Assembly: GCA_964442185.1 (NCBI GenBank)
Contig: CAYTWT010000274.1
Coordinates: 1 to 64,000, forward strand
Direction: 5' to 3'
Source: CADEEV01 sp964442185
GTDB lineage: Bacteria; Acidobacteriota; Vicinamibacteria; Fen-336
DNA length: 64,000 nt
The notes below the pieces were generated by a model. That model had not been told where the DNA came from, made no database searches, and saw only the letters and a list, made by a program, of their open reading frames with translations. The translations under genes were made by a program, and so were the position numbers. Positions 35,527 to 43,916 of the stretch are shown in pieces (position 1 is the first letter of the stretch; every line of letters starts with the position of its first letter).

Positions 35527-36762
35527 TCAGGCGGCCGGCAGCCCCGACACGATCCGATAGGTGTCGCGGGCGATCAGCAGCTCCTCGTTGGTCGGGATCA
35601 CGAACACGCGCGCCCGGGCGCCGGGCGGCGAGATTTCGGCTTCGCGGCCGAAAGCCGCCATGTTCAGCGCCGGGTCGAGCAGGAGGCCCACGGCGTCCAG
35701 CCCGCTCATGGACCGCTCGCGGATCGCCGGCGCGTTCTCGCCGATCCCGCCGGCGAAGGCAACCGCATCGGCGCCGCCCAGGGCCCCTACGTAGCCCGCG
35801 ATGTACTTGCGGAGGCGATAGCAGAAGACGTCGATCGCCAGCTTCGCGCGCTCGTTGCCCTGCGCCTCGGCCTCGAGCAGCGTGCGCATGTCGTTCGAGA
35901 GGCCCGAGATCCCGAGCAGGCCGCTGTGCTTGTTGGCGAGCGAATTGACCTCGGCCGGGCCGATCTCCTCGCGCGCCACGACATGCAGGAGCGCCGCCGG
36001 ATCGATGTCGCCGCAGCGCGTGCCCATCACCAGACCCTCGAGCGGTGTAAAGCCCATGGAGGTGTCGATCGAGCGCCCCGCGCGCAGCGCCGCGATCGAG
36101 CAGCCGTTGCCGAGATGACAGGTGATGGCACGCAGGCCGGGATCGTCGGGGGCGCGGCCCAGCAGGGCGGCGAGACGCCGCGAGACGAAGCGATGCGAAG
36201 TGCCGTGGAAGCCGTAGCGCCGGATCCCGTAGCGCTGATACAGCGCGTAGGGCAGGCCGTAGATGTACGCGTGCGCCGGCATCGTCTGGTGGAACGAGGT
36301 GTCGAACACCGCCACGTGCGGCACGCTGCCGAGAACCGCATGCGCCGCACGGTAGCCGCGGACGTTCGGCGGGTTGTGCAGCGGCGCCATCTCGAAGCAA
36401 TCCTCGATCCCATCCAGGACCGCGTCGTCGATCTTGACGGAACTCTTGAAGCGCTCGCCCCCGTGCACCACGCGATGGCCCACGGCGGCGATCTCGGTGC
36501 TCTTCGCGATCACGCCATGCTGCGGGTCCGAGAGCAGCGCGATCGCCCGCTCGACGGCGATCTTGTGCTCCAGGATCTCGGCCGTTTCCTTCTGTGGCTT
36601 GACACCCTCGCGCTCGTACTTCACGACCGCGGTGCCGCCGATGTTCTCGATCAGACCCTTCGCGAGTGCGTGATCGGTGCCGGCCTGCTCCTGCTCCGCG
36701 TCGGTCTCGATGAGCTGGAACTTGAGCGACGAGCTGCCGCAGTTGAGGACGAGGATCTTCAT
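35527..36762 (-). CDS. ackA: Acetate kinase
   Basis: Converts acetyl phosphate and ADP to acetate and ATP. It has 411 residues. The ASKHA start VLNCGSSSLKFQL is followed by VVHGGERF, DTSFHQTMP, RYGFHGTSHRFV, CHLGNGCSIAA and FAGGIGENAPAIRE, all conserved. Its ATG overlaps the last base of the upstream dehydrogenase stop codon (TAATG at 36760-36764), so it is translated by coupling. Confidence 0.97.
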   Translation of the reverse strand: MKILVLNCGSSSLKFQLIETDAEQEQAGTDHALAKGLIENIGGTAVVKYEREGVKPQKETAEILEHKIAVERAIALLSDPQHGVIAKSTEIAAVGHRVVHGGERFKSSVKIDDAVLDGIEDCFEMAPLHNPPNVRGYRAAHAVLGSVPHVAVFDTSFHQTMPAHAYIYGLPYALYQRYGIRRYGFHGTSHRFVSRRLAALLGRAPDDPGLRAITCHLGNGCSIAALRAGRSIDTSMGFTPLEGLVMGTRCGDIDPAALLHVVAREEIGPAEVNSLANKHSGLLGISGLSNDMRTLLEAEAQGNERAKLAIDVFCYRLRKYIAGYVGALGGADAVAFAGGIGENAPAIRERSMSGLDAVGLLLDPALNMAAFGREAEISPPGARARVFVIPTNEELLIARDTYRIVSGLPAA

Positions 36763-37646
36763 TACTCGAGATCCTTCTTCAGCAGCTTGCCGTCCGCGTC
36801 GTACTCGAAGAAGCCGCGTCCCGATTTCACACCCAGCTGTCCGGCGCGGATCATCTTGCGCAGCAGCGGGCAGGGCCGGTACTTGAGGTCGCCCAGCTCG
36901 TCGAACAGGTACTGCATCCAGCGCATCACCTCGTCGAGGCCCATGCTGTCGGCGAGCGCCAGCGGCCCGACCGGCAGGCCGTAGCCCAGCTTCATCGCCG
37001 TGTCGACGGCCTCCGCCGTGGCGACGCCCTCCATCACCACGTGCATCGCCTCGTTGAGGAAAGGCAGGATCACGCGGGTCGTGACGTAGCCGGGATACTC
37101 GAACACCTCGACGGCCGTCTTGCCCAGCACGCGCACGAACTCGCGGGCCGAGCTGTAGGTGTCGTTCGAGGTCTTGAGCCCGCGCACCACTTCGACCAGG
37201 GGCACTCGTGGCGCGGGATGCAGGAAGTGCAGGCCGATCACACGGTCGGGCCGGTTGGTGTGCGTCGCGATCTCGGTCACCGAGAGCGTCGAGGTGTTGG
37301 TGGCGAGGATGTCCTCGGGCGGGCAGATCCGGTCGAGCTCGCGGAACAGCGAGCACTTGAGCGCCAAGTCCTCGGGGACGCATTCGATGATGAGGTGAGC
37401 GGCCTCGAGGGCCGGCAGGCCGTCGACGGTGCGGATCCGCGCCAGGATCGCCTTCTTCTCGGACTCGGTCCGCCGCCACTTGGCGATGTCGCGGTCGAGC
37501 TCCTCGCCGATCGCCTCGCGGCAGCGCTTCGCCACTTCGGCCGACTGCTCGGCGATCAGCACGTCGAGCCCCACGGCCGCGCAGCTGATCGCAATCCCCT
37601 GGCCCATCGTGCCCGCCCCCACGATGCCGACAACTGAGATCGCCAT
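36762..37646 (-). CDS. 3-hydroxyacyl-CoA (3-hydroxybutyryl-CoA) dehydrogenase
   Basis: NAD-dependent oxidation of L-3-hydroxyacyl-CoA, in the cytosol. It has 294 residues, the stand-alone Hbd/PaaH size. The Rossmann motif GIVGAGTMGQGIA opens the protein. ATNTSTLSVTEIA and GLHFLHPAPRVPLVEVV (catalytic His) follow, and the C-terminal domain has GYGLPVGPLALADSMGLD and GVKSGRGFFEYD. First gene of the ackA-pta operon. TAGGAT lies 10 nt before the ATG, another near-leaderless arrangement. A thiolase gene occurs separately at 47399-48550. Confidence 0.94.
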   Translation of the reverse strand: MAISVVGIVGAGTMGQGIAISCAAVGLDVLIAEQSAEVAKRCREAIGEELDRDIAKWRRTESEKKAILARIRTVDGLPALEAAHLIIECVPEDLALKCSLFRELDRICPPEDILATNTSTLSVTEIATHTNRPDRVIGLHFLHPAPRVPLVEVVRGLKTSNDTYSSAREFVRVLGKTAVEVFEYPGYVTTRVILPFLNEAMHVVMEGVATAEAVDTAMKLGYGLPVGPLALADSMGLDEVMRWMQYLFDELGDLKYRPCPLLRKMIRAGQLGVKSGRGFFEYDADGKLLKKDLE

Positions 37647-37656
37647 GCAGGCCGAG

Positions 37657-37662
37657 ATCCTA
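37657..37662 (-). promoter_or_regulatory. Candidate -10 box (TAGGAT) of the hydroxyacyl-CoA dehydrogenase operon
   Basis: On the minus strand ATGCTAGGAT ends 10 nt before the ATG at 37646. The same GCTAGGAT string precedes two other genes in the window. Confidence 0.4.
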
Positions 37663-37719
37663 GCATTCTCGTGGCTCTGGCCGCGTTGTATGATGCCGAA
37701 AAGCCGCAAGGAGGTTTCC

Positions 37720-38193
37720 GTGACCAGGTTGAGCGTGAACGGCAAGGCGATCGAGATCGACGCGGACCCCGCGATGCCCCTGCTGTGGGTGCTGCGCGAG
37801 GAGCTGCGCCTCACGGGAACGAAGTTCGGCTGCGGCATGTCGCTGTGCGGCGCGTGCACGATCCACCTCGACGGCGAGGCCGTGCGCTCCTGCGTGACGC
37901 CACTGTCCGCAGCGGCCGGCAAGAGCGTCACCACGATCGAGGGTCTCTCGCCCGATCTCTCGGACGCCGTCCAGCAAGCCTGGATCGCCGAAGAGGTGCC
38001 GCAGTGCGGCTACTGCCAGTCTGGACAGATCATGAGCGCCGTGGTGCTGCTGCGCGAGAAGCCCGAACCCAGCGACGCCGACATCGACGAAGCCATGGCC
38101 GGCAACATCTGCCGCTGCGGAACGTATCAGCGGATCCGCAGCGCCATCCACCGCGCCTCGAAGGCGCTGGCCGTGCCGGGAGCCAGGCGGTGA
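37720..38193 (+). CDS. 2Fe-2S subunit of xanthine-oxidase-family hydroxylase (IorA-like)
   Basis: Small electron-transfer subunit, 157 residues. The plant-type cluster motif CGMSLCGACTIHLDG (about residues 41-55) and the second cluster in CGYCQSG and CRCGTY are complete. It resembles the alpha subunit of isoquinoline 1-oxidoreductase. The GTG at 37720 is preceded by AAGGAGG, a strong site, and TATGAT at 37689-37694 may be the -10. Its TGA overlaps the next gene's GTG. Confidence 0.93.
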   Translation: MTRLSVNGKAIEIDADPAMPLLWVLREELRLTGTKFGCGMSLCGACTIHLDGEAVRSCVTPLSAAAGKSVTTIEGLSPDLSDAVQQAWIAEEVPQCGYCQSGQIMSAVVLLREKPEPSDADIDEAMAGNICRCGTYQRIRSAIHRASKALAVPGARR

Positions 38194-40340
38194 GCGGCCT
38201 CGCGCGCCGTGATTTCCTGAAGATCGGTGCGGCGGCCGGCGGTGGCCTGCTGATCGGCGTTCAGCTGCCGGGCCGCGGCGGGCTCGCCGAAGCGGCTGCG
38301 GCGACGCCGTTCTCTCCGAACGCCTACGTCCGCATCGGCTCGGACGACATCGTGACGGTCATCGTCGGCAAGGCCGAGATGGGACAGGGCGTGTACACGA
38401 CGCTCGCGATGCTGGTGGCCGAGGACCTCGAGGCCGACTGGTCGAAGCTGCGGGCCGAGTCGGCGCCGGTCGATCCCGCCTACAACCACACCGCCTTCGG
38501 CATCCAGATGACGGGCGGCAGCTCCAGCACCTGGTCCGAGTGGGATCGAATGCGCAACGCCGGAGCGACGGCGAAGGCGATGCTGCTGGGCGCGGCGGCG
38601 CAGACCTGGAAGGTCGACGTCGCGAGCTGCCGCGCCGAGAAGGGCTTCGTGATCCACACCCCGAGCGGCAAGCGCCTCTCGTTCGGCGCGCTCGCCGAGG
38701 CGGCGTCGGTGCTGACGCCGCCGGCCGAGGTGACGCTCAAGGACCCGAGAGACTTCAAGATCCTCGGCCGCTCGATGCCGCGGCTCGACACGCCGGCGAA
38801 GGTCAACGGCTCGGCGCAGTTCGGCCTCGACGTCTCGCTTCCAGGGATGCTCGTCGCGGTGGTGCTGCGGCCGCCGCTGTTCGGCGCCGTTGCCGTGAAG
38901 GTCGACGACGCGAAGGCGAAGGCGGTGCCCGGCGTGCGTGTGGTCGCTTCGATCCCACAGGGCATCGTCGTGGCCGCGACCGGCTTCTGGGCCGCGACCA
39001 AAGGCCGCGACGCGCTCAGCGTCGAGTGGAACCTGGGTGAGGGCGCCCGACTGTCGACGCCCGGCCTGCGCGAGCGATACGCCGCGCTCGCCCGAACGCC
39101 CGGCCTGGTTGCGAAGAATCAGGGCGACGCGGCAGCTGCCCTCGGCTCGGCGGCGAAGACCATCGAAGCGGAGTACGAAGTGCCGTTTCTGGCCCACGCC
39201 ATGATGGAGCCGCTCAACTGCGTCGTGGACCTGCGCGCGGATCGCTGCGAGATCTGGACCGGCACGCAGTTCCAGACGAACGACCGCGACGCCGCGGCCA
39301 GCGTCGCCGGATTGCGCCCCGACCAGGTGCAGCTCCATACGACCCTGCTGGGCGGCGGCTTCGGACGACGGGCCACGCCCTCGAGCGACTTCGTGCGCGA
39401 GGCCGTCGAGGCCGCGAAGGCCGTGAAGGCGCCGGTGAAGGTCATCTGGACGCGCGAAGACGACATCCGTGGCGGCTACTACCGGCCCATGTGGCACGAT
39501 CGGCTGGTGGCGGGCGTGGATGCAGGCGGCGCGCCGCTGGCCTGGAGTCACAGCATTGTCGGGCAATCGATCATGACCGGCACGCCCTTCGAAAAGATCC
39601 TGATCAAGGACGGCGTCGACGGCACCTCGGTGGAGGGCGCCGCGGACCTGCCGTACGCGATCCCGAACCTGCGCGTCGAACTGCACAGCCCGCCAAGCGC
39701 TATCCCCGTGCTCTGGTGGCGCTCGGTCGGCCATTCGCACACCGCCTTCGTCACGGAGTGCTTCCTGGACGAGCTCGCCCAGGCGGCGGGCAAGGATCCG
39801 GTCGAGTTCCGCCGCGCGCTGCTCGATCGCCACCCGCGGCACCGGCAGGTGCTCGACGTGGCGGCCGAGAAGGCCGGCTGGGGCAAGCCGCTGCCAGCGG
39901 GTCGCGCGCGCGGCGTCGCGGTCCACGAGTCCTTCGGGAGCTTCGTCGCGCAGGTGGCCGAGGTCTCGCTGTCGGGCTCGGGCGTCAAGGTGCATCGCGT
40001 GGTGTGCGCGATCGATTGCGGGAGGATCGTGAACCCCGACACGATCAAGGCGCAGATCGAAGGCGGCATCGTGTTCGGGCTGAGCGCCGCCCTGTATGGC
40101 GAAATCACGCTGAAGGACGGGCGGGTGGAGCAGTCGAACTTCCATGACTACCCGGTGCTGCGGATCAACGAGATGCCGTGGGTCGAGGTTCACATCGTGC
40201 CGAGCGACGAGAAACCGGGCGGCGTCGGCGAACCCGGCGTGCCGCCGATCGCTCCAGCCGTCGTGAACGCGATCGCCGTTTTGACGAACCGGCGGATCCG
40301 GCGGCTCCCGATTCGGCCCGAGGACCTGGGGCTCGCTTGA
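38190..40340 (+). CDS. Molybdopterin subunit of xanthine-oxidase-family hydroxylase (IorB-like), Tat-exported
   Basis: Catalytic molybdenum subunit, 716 residues. The twin-arginine signal RRDFLKIGAAAGGG at the N-terminus places the complex in the periplasm. Family text includes EMGQGVYTTLAMLVAEDL, LGGGFGRR (molybdopterin-binding), VWWRSVGHSHTAFV and GGVGEPGVPPIAPAVVNAI near the C-terminus. It resembles isoquinoline 1-oxidoreductase beta; such enzymes hydroxylate aldehydes or N-heterocycles. The actual substrate is unknown. The GTG start overlaps the IorA stop, and its TGA overlaps the cytochrome TTG. No molybdenum-cofactor chaperone was seen in the window. Confidence 0.93.
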   Translation: MSGLARRDFLKIGAAAGGGLLIGVQLPGRGGLAEAAAATPFSPNAYVRIGSDDIVTVIVGKAEMGQGVYTTLAMLVAEDLEADWSKLRAESAPVDPAYNHTAFGIQMTGGSSSTWSEWDRMRNAGATAKAMLLGAAAQTWKVDVASCRAEKGFVIHTPSGKRLSFGALAEAASVLTPPAEVTLKDPRDFKILGRSMPRLDTPAKVNGSAQFGLDVSLPGMLVAVVLRPPLFGAVAVKVDDAKAKAVPGVRVVASIPQGIVVAATGFWAATKGRDALSVEWNLGEGARLSTPGLRERYAALARTPGLVAKNQGDAAAALGSAAKTIEAEYEVPFLAHAMMEPLNCVVDLRADRCEIWTGTQFQTNDRDAAASVAGLRPDQVQLHTTLLGGGFGRRATPSSDFVREAVEAAKAVKAPVKVIWTREDDIRGGYYRPMWHDRLVAGVDAGGAPLAWSHSIVGQSIMTGTPFEKILIKDGVDGTSVEGAADLPYAIPNLRVELHSPPSAIPVLWWRSVGHSHTAFVTECFLDELAQAAGKDPVEFRRALLDRHPRHRQVLDVAAEKAGWGKPLPAGRARGVAVHESFGSFVAQVAEVSLSGSGVKVHRVVCAIDCGRIVNPDTIKAQIEGGIVFGLSAALYGEITLKDGRVEQSNFHDYPVLRINEMPWVEVHIVPSDEKPGGVGEPGVPPIAPAVVNAIAVLTNRRIRRLPIRPEDLGLA

Positions 40341-40909
40341 GAGCCGCGGCCGTGGCGCTCCTGGCCAGCGGCGCCTGCGCAGGGCAGCTCGCCTTTGCGG
40401 GGAATCCGCCGCAACCGGTCGACGAAGCGGGCGCGCGCGCCTTCTTCCTGAAGGCGACGCCCGTGTTTCTGAGCCCGCGTTGCCTCAACTGCCATCCTTC
40501 GGGCGAGCGGCCGCTCCAGACGGATCGCTCGCGGCCGCACGCGATGAACGTGAAGCGCGGGCCCGAGGGGCGTGGGATGAGCGCAGCGAGGTGCGCGAAC
40601 TGCCACCAGCCGCAAAACGCTCCGGGGGCGAACATGCCGCCGGGCGCTCCCAATTGGCGCCTGCCGCCGCCGTCGCTGAAGATGGTCTTCGAGGGCAAGC
40701 GCGCCGCCGAGCTGTGCCGGCAGTTCAAGGACCCCGAGCAGAACGGCGGCAAGACCGTGGCCCAGATCGTCGAGCACGTGACGAGTGACCCGCTCGTGAT
40801 CTGGGGCTGGAACCCGGGCGAAGGCCGCAGCGTGCCGCCACTCGAGCACAAGGCCTTCGCCGTGGCGATGAAAGCCTGGGCCGACAAGGGCGCCGCCTGC
40901 CCGGAGTAG
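40337..40909 (+). CDS. Periplasmic di-haem c-type cytochrome, partner of the IorAB-like enzyme
   Basis: A 190-residue exported protein with two CxxCH haem-binding motifs, CLNCH (about residue 50) and CANCH (about 86). The signal peptide is MRAAAVALLASGACAGQLAFA. The TTG start overlaps the TGA of the molybdenum subunit (TTGA at 40337-40340). It most likely takes electrons from the 2Fe-2S subunit and passes them to the respiratory chain. Candidate axial Met residues are in HAMNVKRG and GANMPPG. Confidence 0.85.
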   Translation: MRAAAVALLASGACAGQLAFAGNPPQPVDEAGARAFFLKATPVFLSPRCLNCHPSGERPLQTDRSRPHAMNVKRGPEGRGMSAARCANCHQPQNAPGANMPPGAPNWRLPPPSLKMVFEGKRAAELCRQFKDPEQNGGKTVAQIVEHVTSDPLVIWGWNPGEGRSVPPLEHKAFAVAMKAWADKGAACPE

Positions 40910-40924
40910 CGGCGTTTCGCGGCC

Positions 40925-40930
40925 TATAAT
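40925..40930 (+). promoter_or_regulatory. Consensus -10 box TATAAT, 5 nt before a start codon
   Basis: A perfect TATAAT ends 5 nt before the ATG at 40936. If used as a -10, transcription would start at or inside the start codon. No good -35 was seen. Confidence 0.5.
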
Positions 40931-40935
40931 TGAGC

Positions 40936-41163
40936 ATGGCGCGTGCTGAGGATCGGCGAGACTGGCCTTGTCACAGCTATGCACTCGGGCAGGAGCCTGG
41001 TGACGACCTCAGCGCGACGACGACCGTAGAGGAACGCCTCGCGATGATGTGGCCACTGGCGGTCGACGCCTGGTCGCTCGCGGGCCTGCCACTGCCAAGC
41101 TACTCCCGAAGCGACATGCCCCTGGCGAGGCGGCCTCTGGGCAATTCCGCGGACGGCTGTTGA
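40936..41163 (+). CDS. Small protein upstream of nucleotidyltransferase; putative antitoxin partner
   Basis: A 75-residue protein of unknown function. The central text ERLAMMWPLAVDAWSLAGLP looks like a conserved amphipathic helix. It is coupled to the nucleotidyltransferase gene by a TTGA overlap (41160-41163), the layout of toxin-antitoxin pairs. I know of no characterised homologue. Its start sits directly behind a TATAAT box. Confidence 0.55.
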   Translation: MARAEDRRDWPCHSYALGQEPGDDLSATTTVEERLAMMWPLAVDAWSLAGLPLPSYSRSDMPLARRPLGNSADGC

Positions 41164-41606
41164 ACGAGGACTTTCGCGACATCCTGGCGGCGCTTCTCGG
41201 CAGTGGCGCGCGGTTCCTGGTCGTGGGCGCCCACGCGATGGCTGCTCATGGCGTGCCCAGGGCGACCGGCGACCTCGACCTCTGGGTCGCTCGGGATGAA
41301 GACAACGCCGCGCGCGTGTTCTCAGCCTTGAAGGGCTTCGGTGCTCCCGTCGCGGCGCTCGGCCTGACTCTCGCCGACCTGACCCGCCCCGACCGTGTCA
41401 TCCAGCTCGGCTTGCCGCCCCGACGCATCGACATCCTGACCGGCATCAGCGGTGTCGGCTTTGACGACGCCTGGGTTGACCGCCTGAGGCACAGCGTCGG
41501 CGATCTGAATGTGCCCTTTCTCGGCCGCGCAGCTCTGGTGCGCAACAAGCGCGCCGCGGGCCGCGCGAAGGACCTTGCGGACCTCGAAGCCCTCGGCGAG
41601 CGCTAA
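41160..41606 (+). CDS. Nucleotidyltransferase-fold protein (DUF6036/AbiEii-like)
   Basis: A 148-residue protein. The minimal nucleotidyltransferase core is visible: GARFLVVGAHAMAAHG, then ATGDLDLWV with the two metal-binding Asp, and a third Asp in RRIDILTG. C-terminal KRAAGRAKDLADLEAL is the family tail. Relatives include toxins that modify tRNA or proteins, and metabolic or resistance enzymes. The TTG start at 41160 overlaps the stop of the preceding small gene. It ends 3 bp before the convergent TonB receptor gene. Confidence 0.8.
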   Translation: MNEDFRDILAALLGSGARFLVVGAHAMAAHGVPRATGDLDLWVARDEDNAARVFSALKGFGAPVAALGLTLADLTRPDRVIQLGLPPRRIDILTGISGVGFDDAWVDRLRHSVGDLNVPFLGRAALVRNKRAAGRAKDLADLEALGER

Positions 41607-41609
41607 GAC

Positions 41610-43733
41610 CTAGAGCCTGAGTTCCAGGGCAAGGAACACGGCGCGCGTGGCTTGCGGGTAGTAGTAGGGGATGCCAGTGAGCGCGTCGGCACCGGATGCA
41701 TCGCGGTCGAAGTACAGGTAGCTGTAGCCGGTCGGCCAGACGCGGTCGTTGTTCAGCAGGTTCGTGACTTCGACGCGTAGCCTGGGCCCACCGACCTTGA
41801 TCCAGCGGTCCAGACGCAGCACGGCCGAGGCGTCGAGGACGAAGTGAGGCGGCGTCGTGAACGCGTCGTCGCCCGTGTTGTCGAGGTGCGACTTCGACAC
41901 GTAGCGGCCGCGCAGGCCCGCCGTGAGTTCTGTTCGGGGCGTCCAGTCGAAGCCGAGGTTCGCCACGGCGCGAGGCGTGAGCAGCGGGTCCACGTCACGA
42001 TGCAGCCGGCTCACGCTGTCCATGTAGCTGCCATCGGGGCCGTAGACGTCGTAGAACTGCTGCCACTCGCCGATCGCGTTCGCGCTCAGGTTCGCGGTCC
42101 CCGACACGCGCAGTGAGCGCATCGCCTCCCAGCGCAGGTCGAGCTCGAGGCCGCGGCGATGGCTGCGCTCCACGTTGCGGCGCAGCGGCAGGCCGATCTG
42201 CGAGAGCTCTCCGGTCTGCGCGATCTCGTTGCGGAACTCCATCGCGTAGACGCTGGCCTGGAGCTGGAGCCGGCTTCGCCGATAGTCGATGCCGGTCTCG
42301 ACATCGACCACGCGCTCGGGCTTCACGGCCGAAAGCTCGTACAACAGCGACGCATTGTCCTCGCCGGCGAGCATGTCCGAGCGCGCCGGTTCGCGCGAGG
42401 CGTGTCCGACCGACGCGAACAGTCCCAGGCCCGGCCCTGCGTCAAAGCGCGCGCCCAGGCGGGGATTCAGGAAGGTCCAGTCCACCGAGCCCAGCGGCAG
42501 ATCGCCTGCGTAGCGGAAGCGTGCGTGACGCAGCTGGACATCGCCATACAGGTGCACGGCTGCGACGTCGTAGCTCGCCCGCGCGAAGCCCGACAGCTCC
42601 GACTTGTGGCCGCGGTTCGCGTACTCGCGTCCGCTGCCGACGACGTCGCGGGCGTGATCGCTGTCGAAGTCGTTCGCGTGCACGCCACCGCTGGCTTTGA
42701 AGCGGCCCTGCTGATGCATGAACGTGACGAGACCGCCCAAGAGGCGCCAGTCCAGGTTGTATTGGTATAGAGCCGTGTGATCGGCGTCGGCCCAGATGCG
42801 GTAATCGCCGGCGGCGCTGGTGCAATAGCCCTGCACGCTGAGGCTCGAGGCCAAACCCAGGGCACGCGTCCACTGCGCCTGGACGAAGTCCTGCCCGAAT
42901 CGGTCGTTCTCTTGAGGCGCCAGCGCGTTGAAGCGCAAGTCCCGCTCGAGCACGTCCTTTTCCGTGGCCAGGAACGCGAGCTGGGTCTGCTCGCGCCCCG
43001 CGAAGGCGAACAGCTTCAGGTAGGATCGTTCGCCCTGGTGCGAGCCGCCGAAGAACAGGCTGCGCTGCCGCACGCCTGAGCGGTCACGGAAGCCGTCGGT
43101 GTCCTTGTACGTGCCCCGCGCATAGGCCGCCAGACCGGGGCCGAAGCGGCCGCTCTGCCCGCCGAGGCTGGCCCGCCGCGTGTCGAAGGAGCCGAGGCCC
43201 ACTTCCGCGGCGGCCTGCGGTTTCTCCGCAAGGGCGATGCTTTCGAAGCTCACCGCGCCTCCATAGGACGCGGTGCCCACCGGCGACGTGCCCACGCCGC
43301 GCTGGATCTCGATGCTCTCGAGCGAGCTCGTGAAGTCACCGAAGTTGACGAAGTAGAGCGCCTGGTCCTCGGGCTCGTTGAGCGGGACCCCGTCCAGTGT
43401 CATGTTGATCCGCGTCTGCGGGATGCCGCGAATGTACAGATAGGAGTAGCCGGACGAGGCGCCGGTATCGGAGCTGAAAGTCACTCCCGGCGTTCCCTTC
43501 AAGAGCACCGGCATCTCCTGCCCGTAGTTGCGTTGCTCGAGCTCCTCGCGGCGAAGCTCGGTGCGGGTCACGGGTGTCTTCTGGTCCGCGCGCACCGCCC
43601 GCACGAGCATGTCCTCGCTGATCCGAAAGGGCGAGGGCGAAGGACTCGGGTCAGGGCTCTCCTGGGCGCGCGAAAGCGGCGCTGAGCTGACAATCAGCAG
43701 TGCGATCAGCGTTCCCGGCACGGCTCTCAACAT
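41610..43733 (-). CDS. TonB-dependent outer-membrane receptor, probable thiamin-compound transporter
   Basis: A 707-residue protein with signal peptide MLRAVPGTLIALLIVSSAPLSRAQ. The plug domain (about 55-170) includes GQEMPVLLKGTPGVTF, YIRGIPQTRINMTLDGVPLN and VEIQRGVGTS-like text (IEIQRGVGTSPVGTASYGGAV), and a 22-strand-type barrel follows, ending in an aromatic-aliphatic strand (VFLALELRL). A TonB box is not certain; MLVRAVRADQK may hold it. The leader carries a TPP riboswitch, so expression should fall when thiamin pyrophosphate is plentiful. This points to thiamin or a precursor as cargo. The ATG has a GAGGAGG ribosome site. Confidence 0.92.
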   Translation of the reverse strand: MLRAVPGTLIALLIVSSAPLSRAQESPDPSPSPSPFRISEDMLVRAVRADQKTPVTRTELRREELEQRNYGQEMPVLLKGTPGVTFSSDTGASSGYSYLYIRGIPQTRINMTLDGVPLNEPEDQALYFVNFGDFTSSLESIEIQRGVGTSPVGTASYGGAVSFESIALAEKPQAAAEVGLGSFDTRRASLGGQSGRFGPGLAAYARGTYKDTDGFRDRSGVRQRSLFFGGSHQGERSYLKLFAFAGREQTQLAFLATEKDVLERDLRFNALAPQENDRFGQDFVQAQWTRALGLASSLSVQGYCTSAAGDYRIWADADHTALYQYNLDWRLLGGLVTFMHQQGRFKASGGVHANDFDSDHARDVVGSGREYANRGHKSELSGFARASYDVAAVHLYGDVQLRHARFRYAGDLPLGSVDWTFLNPRLGARFDAGPGLGLFASVGHASREPARSDMLAGEDNASLLYELSAVKPERVVDVETGIDYRRSRLQLQASVYAMEFRNEIAQTGELSQIGLPLRRNVERSHRRGLELDLRWEAMRSLRVSGTANLSANAIGEWQQFYDVYGPDGSYMDSVSRLHRDVDPLLTPRAVANLGFDWTPRTELTAGLRGRYVSKSHLDNTGDDAFTTPPHFVLDASAVLRLDRWIKVGGPRLRVEVTNLLNNDRVWPTGYSYLYFDRDASGADALTGIPYYYPQATRAVFLALELRL

Positions 43734-43744
43734 GATCGCCTCCT

Positions 43745-43780
43745 CGTCCCGTTGACGGAACGATCGAAGCGGATGCTTCG
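43745..43780 (-). promoter_or_regulatory. Riboswitch expression platform: two hairpins before the ribosome site
   Basis: Between the TPP aptamer and the GGAGG site are a perfect stem CGAAGC / GCTTCG (43765-43780) and a second stem CGTTCC / GGGACG (43745-43762). The second stem ends at the ribosome site. There is no U-tract, so control is probably translational. Confidence 0.4.
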
Positions 43781-43791
43781 GGGGTTCGCTC

Positions 43792-43866
43792 GCCTTCCCT
43801 ACGCCGGTATCAACCGGATCAGGTTCGAGGGTGTGATCTCAGGCCGTTCTGCGGCCACCCCTAGGC
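43792..43866 (-). ncRNA. TPP riboswitch (THI element)
   Basis: On the minus strand the aptamer core is clear. There is GGGGTGGCC, then the pyrimidine-binding CTGAGA, then ACACCCTCGAACCTGATCC and GGTTGATACCGGCG and a closing AGGGAAGG that pairs with the 5' end. It lies about 60 nt upstream of the TonB receptor start codon. Established knowledge: this fold binds thiamin pyrophosphate and represses the downstream gene. Confidence 0.95.
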
Positions 43867-43878
43867 TCCGACACTGCG

Positions 43879-43907
43879 AGTGTCGCCCGAGCGGCCGTGG
43901 CTGTCAA
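43879..43907 (-). promoter_or_regulatory. Promoter of the TPP riboswitch/TonB receptor transcript
   Basis: TTGACA (43902-43907) and GACACT (43879-43884) are separated by 17 bp on the minus strand, just upstream of the aptamer. This is the best -35/-10 pair seen in the window. It lies 10 bp beyond the stop codon of the upstream gene. Confidence 0.6.
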
Positions 43908-43916
43908 ACCGGTGCA

